Source: Trebonia kvetii
GTDB taxonomy: Bacteria > Actinomycetota > Actinomycetes > Streptosporangiales > Streptosporangiaceae
Assembly (NCBI RefSeq): GCF_007827045.1
Contig: NZ_RPFW01000004.1
Location: 862,792-926,791, forward strand
Reading direction: 5' to 3'
Length of the DNA stretch: 64,000 nt
Shown here: positions 18,341-27,352 of the stretch, piece after piece
How positions within the stretch are numbered: the first letter of the stretch is position 1
Layout: each line of letters starts with the position of its first letter
Notes under the pieces: generated by a model
What the model was told of the DNA's origin: nothing
What the model saw: the letters and a program-made list of their open reading frames with translations, nothing else
Database searches by the model: none
Program-made: the position numbers and the translations under genes

Positions 18341-19078
18341 ATGGCGTACGCACCAGTGAACGGCATCGAGGTCTACTACGAGGTCCGCGGCAGCGGGCGG
18401 CCGCTCGTGCTGCTGCACGGCGGGGTGGTGACCATCGACCTGACCTTCGGGCCGCTGCTCGAGCCGCTCGCCGCGGGCAGGCAGGTGATCGCGGTGGAGT
18501 TCCAGGGCCACGGGCACACCGCCATCACTGACCGCCCGATGACGATCGAGGCGCTGGCCGCCGACGTCGTCGCACTGCTCGACCATCTGGCCATCGCCGA
18601 GGCCGACCTGTTCGGCCTCAGCCTCGGCGGTCTCGTCGCGTACGCGGTGGCGCTGACCGCCCCAGACCGCGTCGGCCGGCTGATCATCGCGTCGGCGGAC
18701 GCCCACCGGCCGCCGGGCAGGGAAAGCGTGCCGATCAGCGAGGACCGGCTGCCGACGCGCGAGGACTTCGAGGCGATGCGCGACGCCTACGTGGCGGTCG
18801 CGCCGGAGCCCGAGCGCTTCGCTGAGTCCGCCGCAATGACAAGCGCACTCGTCCACGAGTTTCCCGGCTGGACCGCCGAACAGCTCAAGTCGCTGCGGGC
18901 CCCGACGCTGCTGATGTTCGGCGACCGCGACTTCTGGCCGTTGTCCGACGTGGCCGAGCTGTTCGCCATGCTGCCTGACGCCCAGCTCGCCATGCTGCCA
19001 GGCACCACGCACATGGGCATGACCAGGCGGCCGCGCGAGTTGCTCGCGCTGATCACGCCGTTCCTCGACGGCCCCTGA
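18341..19078 (+). CDS. Alpha/beta hydrolase
   Basis: A 245-residue alpha/beta hydrolase. It has the oxyanion motif LLHGG, nucleophile Ser94 in GLSLGG, a probable acid in MFGDRDFWPLSD and a terminal His in GTTHMGM. The arrangement fits esterases and lactonases of the 3-oxoadipate enol-lactonase type, but the substrate is open. The 3' end is overlapped on the other strand by the long read-through frame of the PucR gene. Confidence 0.9.
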   Translation: MAYAPVNGIEVYYEVRGSGRPLVLLHGGVVTIDLTFGPLLEPLAAGRQVIAVEFQGHGHTAITDRPMTIEALAADVVALLDHLAIAEADLFGLSLGGLVAYAVALTAPDRVGRLIIASADAHRPPGRESVPISEDRLPTREDFEAMRDAYVAVAPEPERFAESAAMTSALVHEFPGWTAEQLKSLRAPTLLMFGDRDFWPLSDVAELFAMLPDAQLAMLPGTTHMGMTRRPRELLALITPFLDGP

Positions 19079-21002
19079 CGCCGCAGGCGTCCATAGGCAC
19101 TGACCTCAGGCGCCAATATCCGTTGGCCCTGGGGCTCGCGCCGTGAGATGCTCTGCCTGACGTCACAATGGCGAGCCACGGGAGGGGGTGCGGTCGATGT
19201 CGAGACATTCTCCCGCGCCCGCCGTCAGCTCCTGACGTCTGCGGCGGAGGGCGCCCGCGAAGAAAGCGGAGCAAACCATGCACTCCACCATTCACAACAT
19301 CACGTTCGACTGCGCCGATGCCAGGGCGCAGGCCGTGTTCTGGGCGGCCGTCACGGGCGGCACCGCGCGGGAGCGCGACGCCACGCCGGGTCACGTCGAG
19401 TACGTCGTCATGCCGCTCTCTGACGGCATGCCCCGGCTGTACTTCCAGACGGTCGAGGAGCAGAAGCGGGTCAAGAACCGGGTCCACCTGGACGTCAGTC
19501 CGGACAGTGACGATAAGCAAGCGGAACTGGCACGCCTGGTAGGCCTCGGCGCCATCGTCGCGGCCGACCAGCCGCCGGATGTCGGCTGGATCGTCATGGC
19601 CGACCCGGAAGGCAACGAATTCTGCCTCGACTGATAAGCGGCCGTCCTGCTGGGTGAGCAGGGCGACGTGCAGGGAGGTGCGGGACTCGGGGTCGGCGAG
19701 GCTGACCCCGAGTATCCGCTCGATGAGCGCGAGCCGCTGGTAGAACGTGGGCCGCGCCAGGTGCGCGCGAGAGGCGGCGAGGGCCTTGTTGCCGCCGGAA
19801 TCCAGGAAGACGGCCAGGTCGGCGGCCAGGCTGGTGCCGTGCTCCGCGTCGTAGGACAGCAGCGGTCCCAGCTCACGGCCGGCGAACGCGCCAAGCCGGT
19901 CGTCGTCACGCAGCAGGTGCAGCAGGCCGCGCAGCCGCAGGTCGGGCAGCCGGTAGTAGCGGCGCCGTCCGACCCCGTCCGGCTGCCGCAGTGCCACGTC
20001 GGCGACCTCGCGGGCCTCGCGGAACGCCGCGCGGACCGCGCCGAGCGACTCCGCGGGCCGGCTGGCGCCGATCACCAGGCCAGCTCCTGCGGCCCGGTCT
20101 AGCCCGACAGCCCCGCCCGGCCCGGCGAGCCGGGCCGCGAGAGCGCGCAGCGGGCCGTCGTCATCGCCGCCAGGCGGCAGCGAGAGCAGGGCTCCGGCCC
20201 GCACGTCGTCGAGCGCGCCGACAAGCGCGGGAACGCCGCTCGCGCGGCAGCTCGCCGCCATCGCCTCCGCGACACCGAGCACGGCGGCGTGCCCGCCAGC
20301 CGGGCCAGTAGCGCCGGCCGTGCCCGTCCCGCCACTCCCGCCGGCTGCGCCGACCCTGCCAGCCTCGCCGGCTGGGTACGGTCCCGCGTCGGGCAGCCGG
20401 GCCACCACCGCGACAAGCTCGCGGCCGGCCACCTCCACGCCCATCGCCCGGGCCCTGGCCTCGGCCTCGTCCGCGTCGAGCGCCACGCCTGACCGCTCGA
20501 TGATCGCGCTGATCAGCGTCCGGTGCGCCTGGCGCTCGAGCGACTCGCCCCGCGACGTCAGCACCTGGCCGAGTGCCAGGGTGGCCGCGGCGCGCGAGAC
20601 CAGCAGTTCGTCGATGATCCGGGTGTGCACGGCCTCGGTGATCTCGATGAACGGCACCTCGTGGCGGAGCTCGATCAGCGGTACGCACCGCGCCTGCGCC
20701 GCGCCGACTAGCGCGTCAGGCAGCTTGGCCGCGTACCTGCGGCCAAGCTCCACGGCGAGGCCTGCGATGCCCACGTCCGCCAGCGCGGCCACGTACTCGG
20801 CAAGGCCCGCGGCGGACTCCGGCAGCGCGATACCGGTGGACAGCACGAGCTCGCCGCCGCGCAGCAGCCGCCTGATGTCGGTCAGCTCAAGCGCGTGCAC
20901 CCAGCGCACGGTGACGTCAAGCCGCTCCGCGCCCGCGACCACCCGCGGCGTGCCGCGGCGAACGGCGTCGAGGTCGAGAACCTCACGAAGCGTCAGCGGC
21001 AC
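19053..21002 (-). CDS. PucR-family transcriptional regulator with aberrant C-terminal read-through
   Basis: Residues 1-125 are the PucR N-terminal domain (LREVLDLDAVRRGTPRVVAG, RWVHALELTDIRRLLRGGEL). The middle is a GGDEF-like region, with a Gly/Ala linker near residue 230. The C-terminal HTH_30 reads LAVFLDSGGNKALAASRAHLA and RPTFYQRLALIERILG, and ends near residue 450 (SRTSLHVALLTQQDG, about 19645). No stop follows there: the frame runs some 200 codons more, antisense through the VOC gene and into the hydrolase end. The ancestral stop was probably lost. GTG 21002 has GGTGAGG upstream. Divergence from the aminotransferase suggests it controls the amine catabolic pair. Confidence 0.8.
   Translation of the reverse strand: MPLTLREVLDLDAVRRGTPRVVAGAERLDVTVRWVHALELTDIRRLLRGGELVLSTGIALPESAAGLAEYVAALADVGIAGLAVELGRRYAAKLPDALVGAAQARCVPLIELRHEVPFIEITEAVHTRIIDELLVSRAAATLALGQVLTSRGESLERQAHRTLISAIIERSGVALDADEAEARARAMGVEVAGRELVAVVARLPDAGPYPAGEAGRVGAAGGSGGTGTAGATGPAGGHAAVLGVAEAMAASCRASGVPALVGALDDVRAGALLSLPPGGDDDGPLRALAARLAGPGGAVGLDRAAGAGLVIGASRPAESLGAVRAAFREAREVADVALRQPDGVGRRRYYRLPDLRLRGLLHLLRDDDRLGAFAGRELGPLLSYDAEHGTSLAADLAVFLDSGGNKALAASRAHLARPTFYQRLALIERILGVSLADPESRTSLHVALLTQQDGRLSVEAEFVAFRVGHDDPADIRRLVGRDDGAEAYQACQFRLLIVTVRTDVQVDPVLDPLLLLDRLEVQPGHAVRERHDDVLDVTRRGVALPRGAARDGRPEHGLRPGIGAVERDVVNGGVHGLLRFLRGRPPPQTSGADGGRGRMSRHRPHPLPWLAIVTSGRASHGASPRANGYWRLRSVPMDACGVRGRRGTA
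19079..19277. other. 199-bp gap before the VOC gene
   Basis: No gene is recognised. The only visible elements are the 8-bp palindrome TGACGTCA near 19158 and an AAAGCGGAG ribosome binding site just before 19278. The extended PucR frame crosses it on the minus strand. Confidence 0.6.
19278..19634 (+). CDS. Glyoxalase/VOC-family protein
   Basis: A 118-residue single VOC module of the glyoxalase-like type: ITFDCADARAQAVFWAAVTG at the start, RVKNRVHLDVSPDSD in the middle and MADPEGNEFCLD at the end, the usual metal-ligand positions being the central His and late Glu. AGCGGAG precedes the ATG. The whole gene is antisense to the C-terminal extension of the PucR open frame, but its own sequence is convincing, so the extension is the doubtful one. 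Confidence 0.9.
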   Translation: MHSTIHNITFDCADARAQAVFWAAVTGGTARERDATPGHVEYVVMPLSDGMPRLYFQTVEEQKRVKNRVHLDVSPDSDDKQAELARLVGLGAIVAADQPPDVGWIVMADPEGNEFCLD

Positions 21003-21029
21003 CGACTGGCCTCACCAACATGGTCCCGA

Positions 21030-21046
21030 CCTTACAACATGTAAGG
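21030..21046. promoter_or_regulatory. Candidate PucR operator
   Basis: Inverted repeat CCTTAC-AACAT-GTAAGG in the 109-bp divergent gap between the PucR gene (start 21002) and the aminotransferase gene (start 21112). CAACATG also occurs at 21017 and again inside the repeat, 18 bp apart. Confidence 0.5.
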
Positions 21047-21111
21047 AAGACGCCGAAATTCGTGGCAGACTGTCACTAGGCTCCGGGGCCGGGCGCGGGC
21101 AGACTGGGACC

Positions 21112-22428
21112 ATGTCAGATCTCCTTGCCCGCCATCGCGCGGTTATCCCTTCCTGGGTCGCACTCAACTACAGCGAGCCGATCGAGATCATCGGCGGCAA
21201 GGGATGCCGGGTCACCGACAGCCAGGGCCGCAGCTACCTCGACTTCTTCGCCGGCATCCTCACCAACATGCTCGGCTACGACGTGGCCGAGGTACGTGAG
21301 GCGGTCGAGCGGCAGCTCGCGACCGGGATCTACCACACCTCGACGCTCTACCTGATCCGCGGTCAGGTCGAGCTCGCCGAGAAGATCGCCAAGCTGTCCG
21401 GCATCTCCGGCGCCAAGGTCTTCTTCACGAACTCCGGTTCCGAGGCCAACGAGACCGCGCTCGCCGCCGCCCTGTCCGCCCGCAAGGCCAACCAGGTCCT
21501 GGCGATGCGCAACTCCTACCATGGCCGCACCTTCGGCACTGTCGCGATCACGGGCAACGCGAGCTGGAAAGCGAGCAGCAACGATCCGTTCGGTACTCAC
21601 TATCTCCACGGCACCGACCGTCAGCTGCCCGCCTACCGCAACCTGAGCGACGCGGAATTCATCGACGCGTGCGTCGAGGACCTGCGCGCACTGCTGGCCG
21701 CCGCGATCCACCCGGCCGACGTCGGGGCGCTGATCGCCGAGCCGATCCAGGGCGTGGGCGGGTTCACCATGGCGCCCGACGGGCTGTTCCGCGCCTACAA
21801 GGAAGTCCTCGACGAGCACGGCATCCTGTTCATCTCCGACGAGGTGCAGACCGGCTGGGGCCGCACCGGCGAGCACTTCTGGGGCATCCAGGCACACCGC
21901 ATCACCCCGGACCTCATGACGTTCGCCAAGGGCCTCGGCAACGGGTTCGCGATCGGCGGCGTCGTCGGCCGCGGCGACGTGCTCGACGGCATCCGCGGCA
22001 ACGGCATCTCCACCTTCGGCGGCAACCCGATCTCCACCGCGGCGGGCAACGCCACCCTCGACTACGTGCTCTCCCACGACCTGCAGGCCAACGCCGCCGC
22101 CTGCGGCGACATCATCATCGCCGGGCTCAGGACCGCGGCCAACGAGCTCAAGACCGTCGCCGACGTGCGCGGCAAGGGCCTGATGTTCGCCGTCGACCTG
22201 GCCGATCCGTCTACCGGCAAGCCCGCGCCCGCCCTGGCCGCCAAGGCACTCGAGGCGGCCAAGGAGCGCGGCCTGCTCGTCGGCAAGGGCGGCCTGTACG
22301 GGTCGACCCTGCGGATGGCGCCGCCGCTGACGCTGAGCGAGGCGGAGGCGCGCGAGGGCCTCGGCCTGCTCGTCGACGCCCTCCGCGCGGTAGACGCTGA
22401 GACAACTGGCACAGGGGCAGGCGCCTGA
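21112..22428 (+). CDS. Class III aminotransferase (omega-amino acid type)
   Basis: A 438-residue PLP enzyme. It has NSGSEANETALAAAL and SYHGRTFGT (phosphate site), the SDEVQTGWGRTG stretch with the conserved Asp, and Lys273 in TFAKGLGNGF, which binds PLP. Relatives include AGXT2-like and beta-alanine:pyruvate transaminases. Its stop overlaps the start of the next gene (TGATG), so the two are translationally coupled. With an MmsA-type dehydrogenase and a PucR regulator, beta-alanine or beta-aminoisobutyrate breakdown is the best reading (inference). Confidence 0.9.
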   Translation: MSDLLARHRAVIPSWVALNYSEPIEIIGGKGCRVTDSQGRSYLDFFAGILTNMLGYDVAEVREAVERQLATGIYHTSTLYLIRGQVELAEKIAKLSGISGAKVFFTNSGSEANETALAAALSARKANQVLAMRNSYHGRTFGTVAITGNASWKASSNDPFGTHYLHGTDRQLPAYRNLSDAEFIDACVEDLRALLAAAIHPADVGALIAEPIQGVGGFTMAPDGLFRAYKEVLDEHGILFISDEVQTGWGRTGEHFWGIQAHRITPDLMTFAKGLGNGFAIGGVVGRGDVLDGIRGNGISTFGGNPISTAAGNATLDYVLSHDLQANAAACGDIIIAGLRTAANELKTVADVRGKGLMFAVDLADPSTGKPAPALAAKALEAAKERGLLVGKGGLYGSTLRMAPPLTLSEAEAREGLGLLVDALRAVDAETTGTGAGA

Positions 22429-23942
22429 TGTCCGCCAAGCACGTCACCCACTGGATCAACGGCAAGCCCTGGACCGGCACGGCGGAGCGGCAGGGCGACA
22501 TCTACGACCCTGCGACCGGGCAGGTCACCGGCGCCGTCGACTTCGCTACCATCCAGGAGGTCAACGACGCGGTGGCCGCCGCCACGGAGGCCGCCAAGTC
22601 GTGGGGCAAGATCTCGCTCGCCAAGCGGGCCACGGTGCTGTTCGCCTTCCGCGAGCTGGTCAAGAGCCACACCGAGGAGATCGCCGCGCTGATCACCAGC
22701 GAGCACGGCAAGGTCGCCGCGGACGCGGCGGGCGAGGTCGCCCGCGGCCTCGAGGTGGTCGAGTTCGCCTGCGGCATCCCGCACTTGCTCAAGGGCGGCT
22801 TCTCGGAGAACGTGTCCACCGGGGTGGACTCGTATTCGATCAGGCAGCCGCTCGGCGTCGTCGCCGGGATCACCCCGTTCAACTTCCCCGCCATGGTGCC
22901 GATGTGGATGTTCCCGCTGGCGATCGCCTGCGGCAACGCGTTCATACTCAAGCCATCGGAGAAGGACCCGTCCGCCTCCATCCTGCTCGCCAGGCTCTGG
23001 GCGGAGGCCGGCCTGCCCGACGGCGTGTTCAACGTGGTGCACGGCGACAAGGTCGCCGTCGACGCGCTGCTCACCCACCGGGACATCGCCGCGGTCTCCT
23101 TCGTCGGCTCCACGCCGATCGCCAGGTACGTGTACGAGACGGGGACGCAGCACGGCAAGCGGGTGCAGGCGCTCGGCGGCGCCAAGAACCACATGGTCGT
23201 CCTGCCCGACGCCGACCTGGACCTGGCCGCCGACGCGGCGGTCTCGGCCGGCTACGGCAGCGCGGGCGAGCGCTGCATGGCGATCTCCGCGCTTGTCGCG
23301 GTCGAGCCGATCGCCGACCCGCTCATCGAGAAGATCAAGGAGCGCGTCGCCAAGCTGACCATCGGCCCCGGCGCCGACCGGCGCTCGGAGATGGGCCCGC
23401 TGGTCACTGGCGCGCACCGCGACAAGGTGGCGTCCTACCTGGAGACCGGCGTCACCCAGGGCGCGACCCTGGCCATCGACGGCCGGACCCACCCGGTCAG
23501 CAGTGACGACTCGGCCGCCACGGCCGGCGGGTTCTGGCTTGGCCCGTCGCTGCTCGACAACGTGACGGCGGACAACACCTCCTACACCGACGAGATCTTC
23601 GGCCCGGTGCTGTCGGTGGTCCGCGCGCAGTCATACGACGAGGCGGTCCGGCTGGTCAACGACAGCCCGTACGGCAACGGCGTGGCGATCTTCACCAACG
23701 ACGGGGGAGCGGCCCGCCGCTTCGTCTCCGAGGCCGAGATCGGCATGGTCGGCGTCAACGTGCCGATCCCGGTGCCGATGGCGTACTACTCCTTCGGCGG
23801 GTGGAAGGCGTCGCTGTTCGGCGACACCCACATGCACGGCACCGAGGGCGTCCACTTCTACACCCGCGGCAAGGTGGTCACCTCCCGCTGGCTCGACCCG
23901 AGCCACGGCGGGGTCAACCTCGGGTTCCCGGTCAATTCCTGA
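22428..23942 (+). CDS. mmsA: CoA-acylating methylmalonate-semialdehyde dehydrogenase
   Basis: A 504-residue aldehyde dehydrogenase of the MmsA type, which turns methylmalonate or malonate semialdehyde into propionyl- or acetyl-CoA with loss of CO2. It shows ITPFNFPAMVPMWMFPLA, FVGSTPIARYVYE, ALGGAKNHMVVLPDAD and the catalytic Cys283 in GSAGERCMA. The C-terminal GVNVPIPVPMAYYSFGGWK is diagnostic of MmsA. It forms a two-gene operon with the aminotransferase and would remove the semialdehyde that enzyme makes. Confidence 0.94.
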   Translation: MSAKHVTHWINGKPWTGTAERQGDIYDPATGQVTGAVDFATIQEVNDAVAAATEAAKSWGKISLAKRATVLFAFRELVKSHTEEIAALITSEHGKVAADAAGEVARGLEVVEFACGIPHLLKGGFSENVSTGVDSYSIRQPLGVVAGITPFNFPAMVPMWMFPLAIACGNAFILKPSEKDPSASILLARLWAEAGLPDGVFNVVHGDKVAVDALLTHRDIAAVSFVGSTPIARYVYETGTQHGKRVQALGGAKNHMVVLPDADLDLAADAAVSAGYGSAGERCMAISALVAVEPIADPLIEKIKERVAKLTIGPGADRRSEMGPLVTGAHRDKVASYLETGVTQGATLAIDGRTHPVSSDDSAATAGGFWLGPSLLDNVTADNTSYTDEIFGPVLSVVRAQSYDEAVRLVNDSPYGNGVAIFTNDGGAARRFVSEAEIGMVGVNVPIPVPMAYYSFGGWKASLFGDTHMHGTEGVHFYTRGKVVTSRWLDPSHGGVNLGFPVNS

Positions 23943-24016
23943 CCGGTACCGCCGCGCGGGGGCTAGCCGTGCCGAATGCCCGGCCCCGGCCCCCGCTCGT
24001 TTGCCCGCCGCCACAC

Positions 24017-24053
24017 CCCCGCGCCGCCGAAATGGCGCGGGGACGTTCGGCCC
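24017..24053. promoter_or_regulatory. Hairpin and DevR/DosR-like box upstream of ppk1
   Basis: CCCCGCGCC (24017-24025) pairs with GGCGCGGGG (24034-24042), a stable hairpin with no T run, perhaps ending the mmsA transcript. Overlapping it, GGGACGTTCGGCCC (24040-24053) matches the GGGnCnnnnGnCCC pattern described for DevR-type regulators. A further palindrome, CCAGGCG-CTTGA-CGCCTGG, lies at 24095-24113. The ppk1 start is at 24220. Confidence 0.5.
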
Positions 24054-24219
24054 TGGACAGCCATCGTTCTCCTCGTAGAGCCTTGTGTTAATAACCAGGC
24101 GCTTGACGCCTGGACAGGCACAGATCGTGCCGGGGGTAGTGAGTTGTCGTCCCGCACATGTCGGCTTAGCTTCGCTAATCCCGGCTCGTTCTGAGGCGCG
24201 CGTGCCGAGGTGCAGGTAG

Positions 24220-26325
24220 ATGACAGAGCTTGAACAGATCACGCCGGACTCTCCGGCGGCCCTCATCAACCGGGAGCTCAGCTGGCTGAGTTTCGCCCGA
24301 CGCGTGCTTGCCCTGGCCGAAGACCCCGGGCAGCCGCTACTCGAGCGGGTCAAGTTCGCCGGGATCATGGGCACGATCTACGACGAATTCGCCATGAAGC
24401 GGATCGGCGGCCTGTTTCGGCAGGCCCGCAAGGGCTGGGCCAGACGCGGACCGGACGGCCTCACCCCGGCCGAAGCGCTCAAGGCCTGCCGTGCGGAGCT
24501 GCGGTCCCAGCAGCAGCTGGTGGCCACTGTGGTGGACGAGCAGTTGCGCCCCGCGCTGCGCGACCTGGGACTGCCGATCCTGAATGCCGGTGACCTCAGC
24601 CCGTCCCAGCGGGACTTCCTCACCCGGTACTGCATGGACTCGGTGGAACCGATCCTCGTTCCGCTGGCGGCTGACGCCGCGCATCCGTTCCCGTTCATCA
24701 GCAACCTCGGCCTCAACCTGGCGGTACTGGTAAGCGAGCCGGGTCGCAGGAATCCCCGCTTCGTCCGGATCAAGGTGCCTGCCAACCGGCCGCGCTGGGT
24801 GCCGCTGCCGGACCATGCGGGCTGGGTGCCCCTCGAGCAGGTGATCGCCGACAACCTGAGCGCGATCTTCCCGCGGGCATCGGTGTCGGCTTGCTACTTC
24901 TTCCGGGTCACCAGGGGAGCGAAGGACGATCCATGGACCGACCAGGCCGACGACGAGGACGTGGAGCTCTCGCCTGGTGCGATCATCGGGATGGTTACGG
25001 CTGAGCTGTCCGCTCGAAAGTACGCGGGCGTGGTGCGTCTGGAGGTCAGCGCCGACATGCCCGCTGCTCTGCGGAACTGGCTCGCTGCTCAGCTCGGCGC
25101 CGATCCTGCCGACGTCATCGCGACTCCCGGGCTGCTGAGCCTCGGCGACCTCATGGACCTGCCGGTGGAAGGCCATGCCGAGCTGCGTGACGCTCCGCAC
25201 GAGCCGGTGACTCATCCGCGGCTGCGGGCCCTGGACCGCACCGACCCGGCCGCGGTGTTCGACGAGATCCGCCGCGGGGACATCCTGGTGCACCTGCCCT
25301 ATCACAGCTTCGACACCTCGATCTTGCGCTTCCTGCAGAGTGCCGCCATTGACCCGGCCGTCCTGGCGATCAAACTCACGATCTACCGCACCGGCCGCCG
25401 CTCCCCGATCATCCAGGCGCTTAAAGAGGCGGCCCGCCGCGGCAAGCAGGTGGCGGTCCTCGTTGAGATCACGGCACGCTTCGACGAGGCGCCCAACATC
25501 AGCTGGGGCAGGGAGCTCGAAGAGGCGGGAGCTCACGTCGCGTACGGCGTGGAGCGGGTAAAGACGCACGTCAAGCTGGCGCTGGTGGTGCGTGAGGAGC
25601 CAGCAGGCATCCGCCGCTACGTCCACGTCGGCACGGGAAACTACCACGAGGGAACGGCACGGCTGTATGAGGACCTGGGGCTGCTCAGCATGGATCCCGA
25701 ACTTGCCGCCCACGCGGCGGCGGTCTTCAACGAGCTGACCGGCGGCATCCCGGCTCCGACCCCGGGCAAGCTGCTGGTAGCGCCGCACGACCTCCGCGAG
25801 CGGTTCACCGCAGCGATCAGGCGCGAGGCCGAACACACTCGTGCCGGACGCCCCTGCGGCATCCGGGCCAAGATGAACCAACTCCAGGACCCGCAGATAA
25901 TCCGGGAGCTCTACCGGGCCAGCATGGCCGGCGTCCCCATCGTCCTCAACGTCCGCGGCCTCTGCTGCCTGCGGGCAGGGGTACCTGGGTTGTCACCGAC
26001 GATTAAGGTCTACAGCACCCTCGGCAGATTCCTGGAGCACAGCAGGATCTACCGCTTCGAGAACGGTGGCACGCCCGAGTTCTTCATAGGCTCGGCCGAT
26101 TGGATGACGCGCAACCTCTCCCGGCGGATGGAAGTGATCGCCCCCGTCAACGATCCGGTCATCAAGACCGAGCTGGAGGCCATCTTGTGTACGTACGAGG
26201 CGGACAACTGCTCGGCGTGGGACATGCAGCCCGATGGCGAGTACGTCCTCCGGCATCCCGCCGCGGGCGAGTGCCGGAGGGGTGCTCAGCAGGTGTTCAT
26301 CGAGCGGGCGGCTTCGTCGTTATGA
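24220..26325 (+). CDS. ppk1: Polyphosphate kinase 1
   Basis: Makes polyphosphate reversibly from ATP. The 701-residue product has the four PPK1 parts: N-terminal INRELSWLSFARRVLALAED, a middle domain, and two phospholipase-D-like C-terminal domains. The autophosphorylated His is His450 in VKTHVKLALV and the second catalytic His is His607 in EHSRIYRFENGG; GSADWMTRNLSRRMEV closes the active site. Length is normal. It sits 38 nt ahead of a CHAD gene, whose domain binds polyphosphate, so the pair is likely one unit. Confidence 0.95.
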   Translation: MTELEQITPDSPAALINRELSWLSFARRVLALAEDPGQPLLERVKFAGIMGTIYDEFAMKRIGGLFRQARKGWARRGPDGLTPAEALKACRAELRSQQQLVATVVDEQLRPALRDLGLPILNAGDLSPSQRDFLTRYCMDSVEPILVPLAADAAHPFPFISNLGLNLAVLVSEPGRRNPRFVRIKVPANRPRWVPLPDHAGWVPLEQVIADNLSAIFPRASVSACYFFRVTRGAKDDPWTDQADDEDVELSPGAIIGMVTAELSARKYAGVVRLEVSADMPAALRNWLAAQLGADPADVIATPGLLSLGDLMDLPVEGHAELRDAPHEPVTHPRLRALDRTDPAAVFDEIRRGDILVHLPYHSFDTSILRFLQSAAIDPAVLAIKLTIYRTGRRSPIIQALKEAARRGKQVAVLVEITARFDEAPNISWGRELEEAGAHVAYGVERVKTHVKLALVVREEPAGIRRYVHVGTGNYHEGTARLYEDLGLLSMDPELAAHAAAVFNELTGGIPAPTPGKLLVAPHDLRERFTAAIRREAEHTRAGRPCGIRAKMNQLQDPQIIRELYRASMAGVPIVLNVRGLCCLRAGVPGLSPTIKVYSTLGRFLEHSRIYRFENGGTPEFFIGSADWMTRNLSRRMEVIAPVNDPVIKTELEAILCTYEADNCSAWDMQPDGEYVLRHPAAGECRRGAQQVFIERAASSL

Positions 26326-26362
26326 CTCGGGTCACCATGTGAAACTGATTGAGGGAGGAGAC

Positions 26363-27289
26363 ATGGCCGCTGACGTACGCGAGATCGAGCGGAAACACGA
26401 TCCGGGCGCGCGCCACGATCCGCCGTTGACCAGGCACTCGTCCGCCGCCGATGTGGTGCTCGCCTACCTGCGCGACCAGGTCGCGGCCATCGCGCGCTAC
26501 GACCCGCTGGTCCGCCGGGACGAGCCAGACGCGGTGCACCAGATGCGGGTGGCCACCCGCCGGGCCCGCAGCGCGCTGCAGGCCTTCGGGAGCGTCGTCG
26601 ACAGGGAGGCGACCCGGCCCCTCTGTGACGAGCTGAAGTGGCTCGGTATCGCGCTCGGGCAGGCGCGCGACACTGAGGTGATGCTGGACCTGATCAAGGC
26701 CGGCCTTGCTGGTATACCGCCCGCCCTGATCGCCGGGCCGGTCGAGGCCCGTATCACCGCCCACTTCACCGCCGAGCTCGCGCAGGCGGGAAAGGCCGCG
26801 GTGGCGGCGCTGGACGGGCGGCGCTATCGGCGGCTTCGGGGTGACCTGGACCGGCTGCTTGCCCGGCCGCCGCTGACACCACGGGCGGAACGCGGGGCGG
26901 GCAAGGTACTCGCCAAGCCAGTCCGGCGGGCCGGGCGGCGGCTGCTGCGCGCCCTGGCCGCCGTACCCGAGGCCGAGGACCGTGACGCGGCGCTCCACGA
27001 GGCGCGCAAGGCGGCCAAGAGGGCCAGGTACGCCGCCGAAGCGGCAGAGCCCGCACTTGGCGCCGCGGCCAGCCGTCAGGCCGCGGCGGCCAAGGACCTG
27101 CAGCAGGTGCTCGGAGACCACCACGACAGCGTTGTCGCCCGTACCGTGCTGCTCGACCTTACGGGAGAGGCCCGGGAGGCGGGTGAGGACACCTTCACCT
27201 ACGGCCTGATGTACCAGCGGCAGGCCGACCGGGCCGCCCGCCTGGAGCAGGCTGCGCCGCCATTCACCGTCGAGATTCTTGATCCGTAG
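26363..27289 (+). CDS. CHAD-domain protein with a vestigial CYTH motif
   Basis: A 308-residue helical protein. The CHAD domain (about residues 30-300) has the conserved pattern DAVHQMRVATRRARSALQAF and ALHEARKAAKRARYAAE, Lys/Arg/His-rich faces that bind polyphosphate. Ahead of it only VREIERKHD remains of the ExExK motif that begins CYTH domains; actinobacterial relatives usually carry a complete CYTH domain before CHAD. GGGAGGAG lies 3-10 nt before ATG 26363. Together with ppk1 it suggests polyphosphate granule binding or storage. Confidence 0.88.
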   Translation: MAADVREIERKHDPGARHDPPLTRHSSAADVVLAYLRDQVAAIARYDPLVRRDEPDAVHQMRVATRRARSALQAFGSVVDREATRPLCDELKWLGIALGQARDTEVMLDLIKAGLAGIPPALIAGPVEARITAHFTAELAQAGKAAVAALDGRRYRRLRGDLDRLLARPPLTPRAERGAGKVLAKPVRRAGRRLLRALAAVPEAEDRDAALHEARKAAKRARYAAEAAEPALGAAASRQAAAAKDLQQVLGDHHDSVVARTVLLDLTGEAREAGEDTFTYGLMYQRQADRAARLEQAAPPFTVEILDP

Positions 27290-27303
27290 GGTCCCTAGGC
27301 CCG

Positions 27304-27346
27304 GGGACTTTCGTCTCTGGCGGCCGTCTCCCGTGGGCTTTAGCTT
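27304..27346 (+). promoter_or_regulatory. Leaderless promoter with DevR/DosR-like box at -42.5
   Basis: GGGACTTTCGTCTC (27304-27317) differs by one base from the DevR/DosR consensus core GGGACTTTCGTCCC. The -10 box TAGCTT (27341-27346) is followed 6 nt later by ATG 27353. If transcription starts at that A, the box centre is at -42.5, the class II activator position. Confidence 0.55.
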
Positions 27347-27352
27347 GCCTGT

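Noticed and set aside
24066..24076. GTTCTCCTCGT as a Pho box unit before ppk1
   Set aside because: Only one 11-bp unit is visible; Streptomyces-type Pho boxes need at least two direct repeats.
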